DNA from: Brassica napus | Lineage: Eukaryota; Streptophyta; Magnoliopsida; Brassicales; Brassicaceae | Assembly (NCBI RefSeq): GCF_020379485.1 | Contig: NC_063442.1 | Location: forward strand, 12,549,509 to 12,613,508 | Direction of reading: 5' to 3' | Length of the DNA: 64,000 nt | Shown: one piece after another, positions 61,987-64,000 of the stretch | How the letters are laid out: every line of letters begins with the position of its first letter | Numbering within the stretch: the first letter of the stretch is position 1 | Program-made: the position numbers and the translations under genes | Notes under the pieces: model-generated | Told to the model about the DNA's origin: nothing | The model's database searches: none | Seen by the model: only the letters and a program-made list of their open reading frames with translations

Positions 61987-62367
61987 AAACCTTTTTCTTT
62001 TTCTATAAACCATTTTGGTTTTGTTTTTCTTACACCAACAGTCTCCATGAGATGAGTCTAGCAAATTACTCTTCCATGCATGAATTTTGTTGACTTTTAC
62101 TTGTAGGAAATAAAGGGAATTGACACACACTTGCAGGTTCAGACAACATAGAAATCTATTTCAAAGCAAAAGTATTAATATTATTAAACCAAACACCAAT
62201 TGAACCAAAACATACAACGATACTTAGAAGTAGGAGACCTTTATTGTCTAGAGACTAGTTCTTAAAACATTGCATTTTTAAAAATCCACCCCAAAGGCAA
62301 ACCCTTTGAAGGAGACATAAATTGAGCCTGAGTCAAAGGGGTCTGCTAGTACCATTTCTTCTTGTGT
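61987..62367. other. SCP2 3' flank
   Basis: Includes the SCP2 3' untranslated region (about 62160-62367). Nothing else recognised. Confidence 0.5.
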
Positions 62368-63089
62368 TCACAGCTTTGAAGGCTTGGGGAAAATGTCAGG
62401 GGTGAACTTCTGCGCCGCACTGAGACTACCCTTGATCTTCATCGCACCCCTGCACCAAAAAAACATTCAACATTCATAGAGACTCAGAGATCAACTTCTT
62501 GTACTAAATCGAAGAAAACAGAAGCTTGTGTTTGTTGTTGCTAATGGTGAATTTTGGGTTCAGACACAAGACAAAGCTATTTCAGCACTTGTAATAAAAT
62601 GAGAGGAAATAACAAACCTAATGAAAGCAATCTGAGGATTCATCTTGCCGGTAGCAACTTTGACAAAGTCATCATCTTTGAAGGAGAAAGTAGCATCAAC
62701 TTTCCCTCCTTCGTATTTTCCTTTAAATCATTTCGCATAATCAACAATCAATCAAATTGATTTAACGGAATCCAAATACGAAATTCGAATACCCAATTGA
62801 CATAATCAACGAGAGAGCTAACCTTTGGTGACTTCTCCTTTCTTCAGATCAACGATGTAGGTAACCTCTTCAAACCCCAATTTCTGATAATTCAAACAAA
62901 AAACGGAAAAAAAATTAACAAAAAATTAAAAAGAACACAAATCGAGTCTAGGAATAGGGGAACCTTGGGAGCGACGTTGATCTGATAAACGAGACCAATC
63001 TTCTCTGTGAGCTCTTTACCGGCGTCGGTGGAGAGATGCTGCTTCATCAAATCCATGATCGCATCGGATTTTAGCTGGGTTGTCGCCAT
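62368..63089 (-). CDS. SCP2: Sterol carrier protein 2, 123 residues, peroxisomal
   Basis: Small lipid-transfer protein with a sterol/lipid-binding pocket, in the peroxisome. Four exons: 63089-62964, 62883-62823, 62720-62618 and 62449-62368, in phase. It begins MATTQLKSDAIMDLMKQHLS, contains the SCP2-fold core (VTYIVDLKKG, GKVDATFSFKDDDF, MNPQIAFIRGAMKIKGSL) and ends FPKPSKL; the terminal SKL is a type 1 peroxisomal targeting signal. Full length and intact. Counterpart of Arabidopsis SCP2 (At5g42890). Confidence 0.96.
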
Positions 63090-63554
63090 TTTTTTTCTCT
63101 TTTAGCGGTTGGAGAGAGATTCGGACAAGGTGTGGATTTTAAAGAAGGGAGGTTCGGTTTCGTATCGGACAAAGGGGATGATGACGTGATCGATAAGTAT
63201 GGGAAGATTGAGATAGCCCTGGCACGCTTCCCTATTCGGCTATTCACGGATACATTTCTATTTTTATTTTCAGAGAATTCGGAGAGACTACTCGAACAGA
63301 TTTTGCCTTTTTCTTCTAATACAGTAATTAAGAAAAAAAATGCAAACTCAACTACTGTTCTCTGATGAATCTCTGTACAAATGTATTTGTTTCTGGTAAA
63401 AATCTCTACAAATATTATATGGAGGAATAGGAATATGTATCAAATAAACGAATGAATGCGAAAGATACGTAATTTAGTAAATATTCCATGGTTATGAGTG
63501 CTAGGGTAAAATAACATACAGTACATGTTTTCGTAAGCATGTGTCATTATTAAG
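63090..63554. other. SCP2 upstream region
   Basis: SCP2 leader and promoter, then AT-rich sequence. No other feature supported. Confidence 0.5.
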
Positions 63555-63890
63555 ATGATTTTTAGAATTCTTAAAAAAATAAGTTGGTCCATATTTCGAA
63601 CAGTTTTCAACCTTCAAGCTGTTATAAACTTTCATGAGGGATGGAAAAAGATTAGGAAGTTACCCTCCCTACCTCCATATGGAATCAAAGCAGGAACCCT
63701 CGCAGCCTGGATCTGTTGGTCTATATGGCGCTCAAGAAACCACCTCATCTTCGAAAAAAGAACCTTCACACCTGAAGAAACAATCCAGCAAGCTATCTCC
63801 GAAGCCAGAGAATGAATATTGGCTCAACCACCCCCTATTCAGAAACCACTGATGCCTTTGATCAGAATCGAACCGTACCCTAGAAAATGA
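63555..63890 (+). pseudogene. LINE ORF2 fragment (zf-RVT/RNase H junction)
   Basis: Reads GIKAGTLAAWICWSIWRSRN, then HLIFEKRTFTPEETIQQAIS and EARE, typical of plant LINEs, where the next residue is normally Trp (EAREW); here TGG is TGA. After the stop the same frame continues ILAQPPPIQKPL. An independent fragment from that at 37.4-39.2 kb. Confidence 0.78.
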
Positions 63891-64000
63891 ATAAACAATC
63901 ATTTTATTTACTTTATACGGTATATAGTTAAACTTTAGTGATATTGACATAGATATATATAATATATTTTAATATACATATTTATTATTGACATTTTGCA

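Overview
This is a plant nuclear window, almost certainly Brassica or a close Brassiceae relative. Genes are intron-rich with GT-AG (one GC-AG) introns, the space between them is AT-rich, and transposon remnants are dense. From memory, the gene order matches the Arabidopsis chromosome 5 block from about At5g42740 (cytosolic PGI) to At5g42890 (SCP2). A search would be needed to confirm each assignment.

Layout. 1-1.4 kb: 3' end of cytosolic glucose-6-phosphate isomerase (+). 2.5-9.1 kb: retroelements, namely a Cassandra-type LTR carrying a 5S-rRNA-like domain and a decayed Ty3/gypsy element (3346-9083) with paired LTRs, a tRNA-iMet-type primer site and a 5-bp target duplication. 9.1-13.1 kb: gene-free AT-rich DNA. 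13.1-18.4 kb: five-exon GDSL lipase/esterase (+) whose third intron is 3.7 kb and holds Helitron-like ends and an Emigrant-type MITE. 19.7-21.2 kb: relic of a leucine-carboxyl-methyltransferase-like gene, then a predicted thylakoid-lumen protein (-). 23.1-24.0 kb: zinc-finger homeodomain gene (-) with two tandem homeodomains. 24.9-25.3 kb: small membrane/secreted protein (-). 27.4-29.2 kb: 20S proteasome alpha subunit (-). 29.4-39.2 kb: transposon-rich stretch with an Emigrant MITE, a second Cassandra-type LTR, a 3.5-kb Helitron carrying CorA-like transporter exons, and a 1.4-kb Helitron inserted into a LINE relic. 39.5-41.1 kb: complete dihydroflavonol 4-reductase gene (-) with a compact G-box/AC-element/G-box promoter cluster. 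42-43.5 kb: a TRIM-like element and a SINE. 43.9-45.9 kb: inositol-pentakisphosphate 2-kinase (+). 46.1-46.5 kb: unrecognised frameshifted coding relic. 47.2-48.1 kb: U2AF35 splicing factor (-). 49.7-51.2 kb: LEA-2/NHL-like membrane protein (-). 53.5-57.0 kb: lipin-type phosphatidate phosphatase, PAH2-like (-). 58.0-59.0 kb: two-domain REM-type B3 gene (-). 60.3-62.0 kb: copia pol relic and a WEB-family coiled-coil relic (+). 62.4-63.1 kb: SCP2 with a C-terminal SKL (-). 63.6-63.9 kb: LINE fragment (+).

The genes form no operon or pathway cluster. They are a conserved collinear block of housekeeping and metabolic genes, partly fractionated (two relics sit where full Arabidopsis genes are expected) and expanded by transposons. 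The strongest unusual signals are the duplicated homeodomain, the Helitron with captured transporter exons, and the Helitron whose removal restores a continuous LINE frame. I found no clear evidence of an undescribed multi-gene system.
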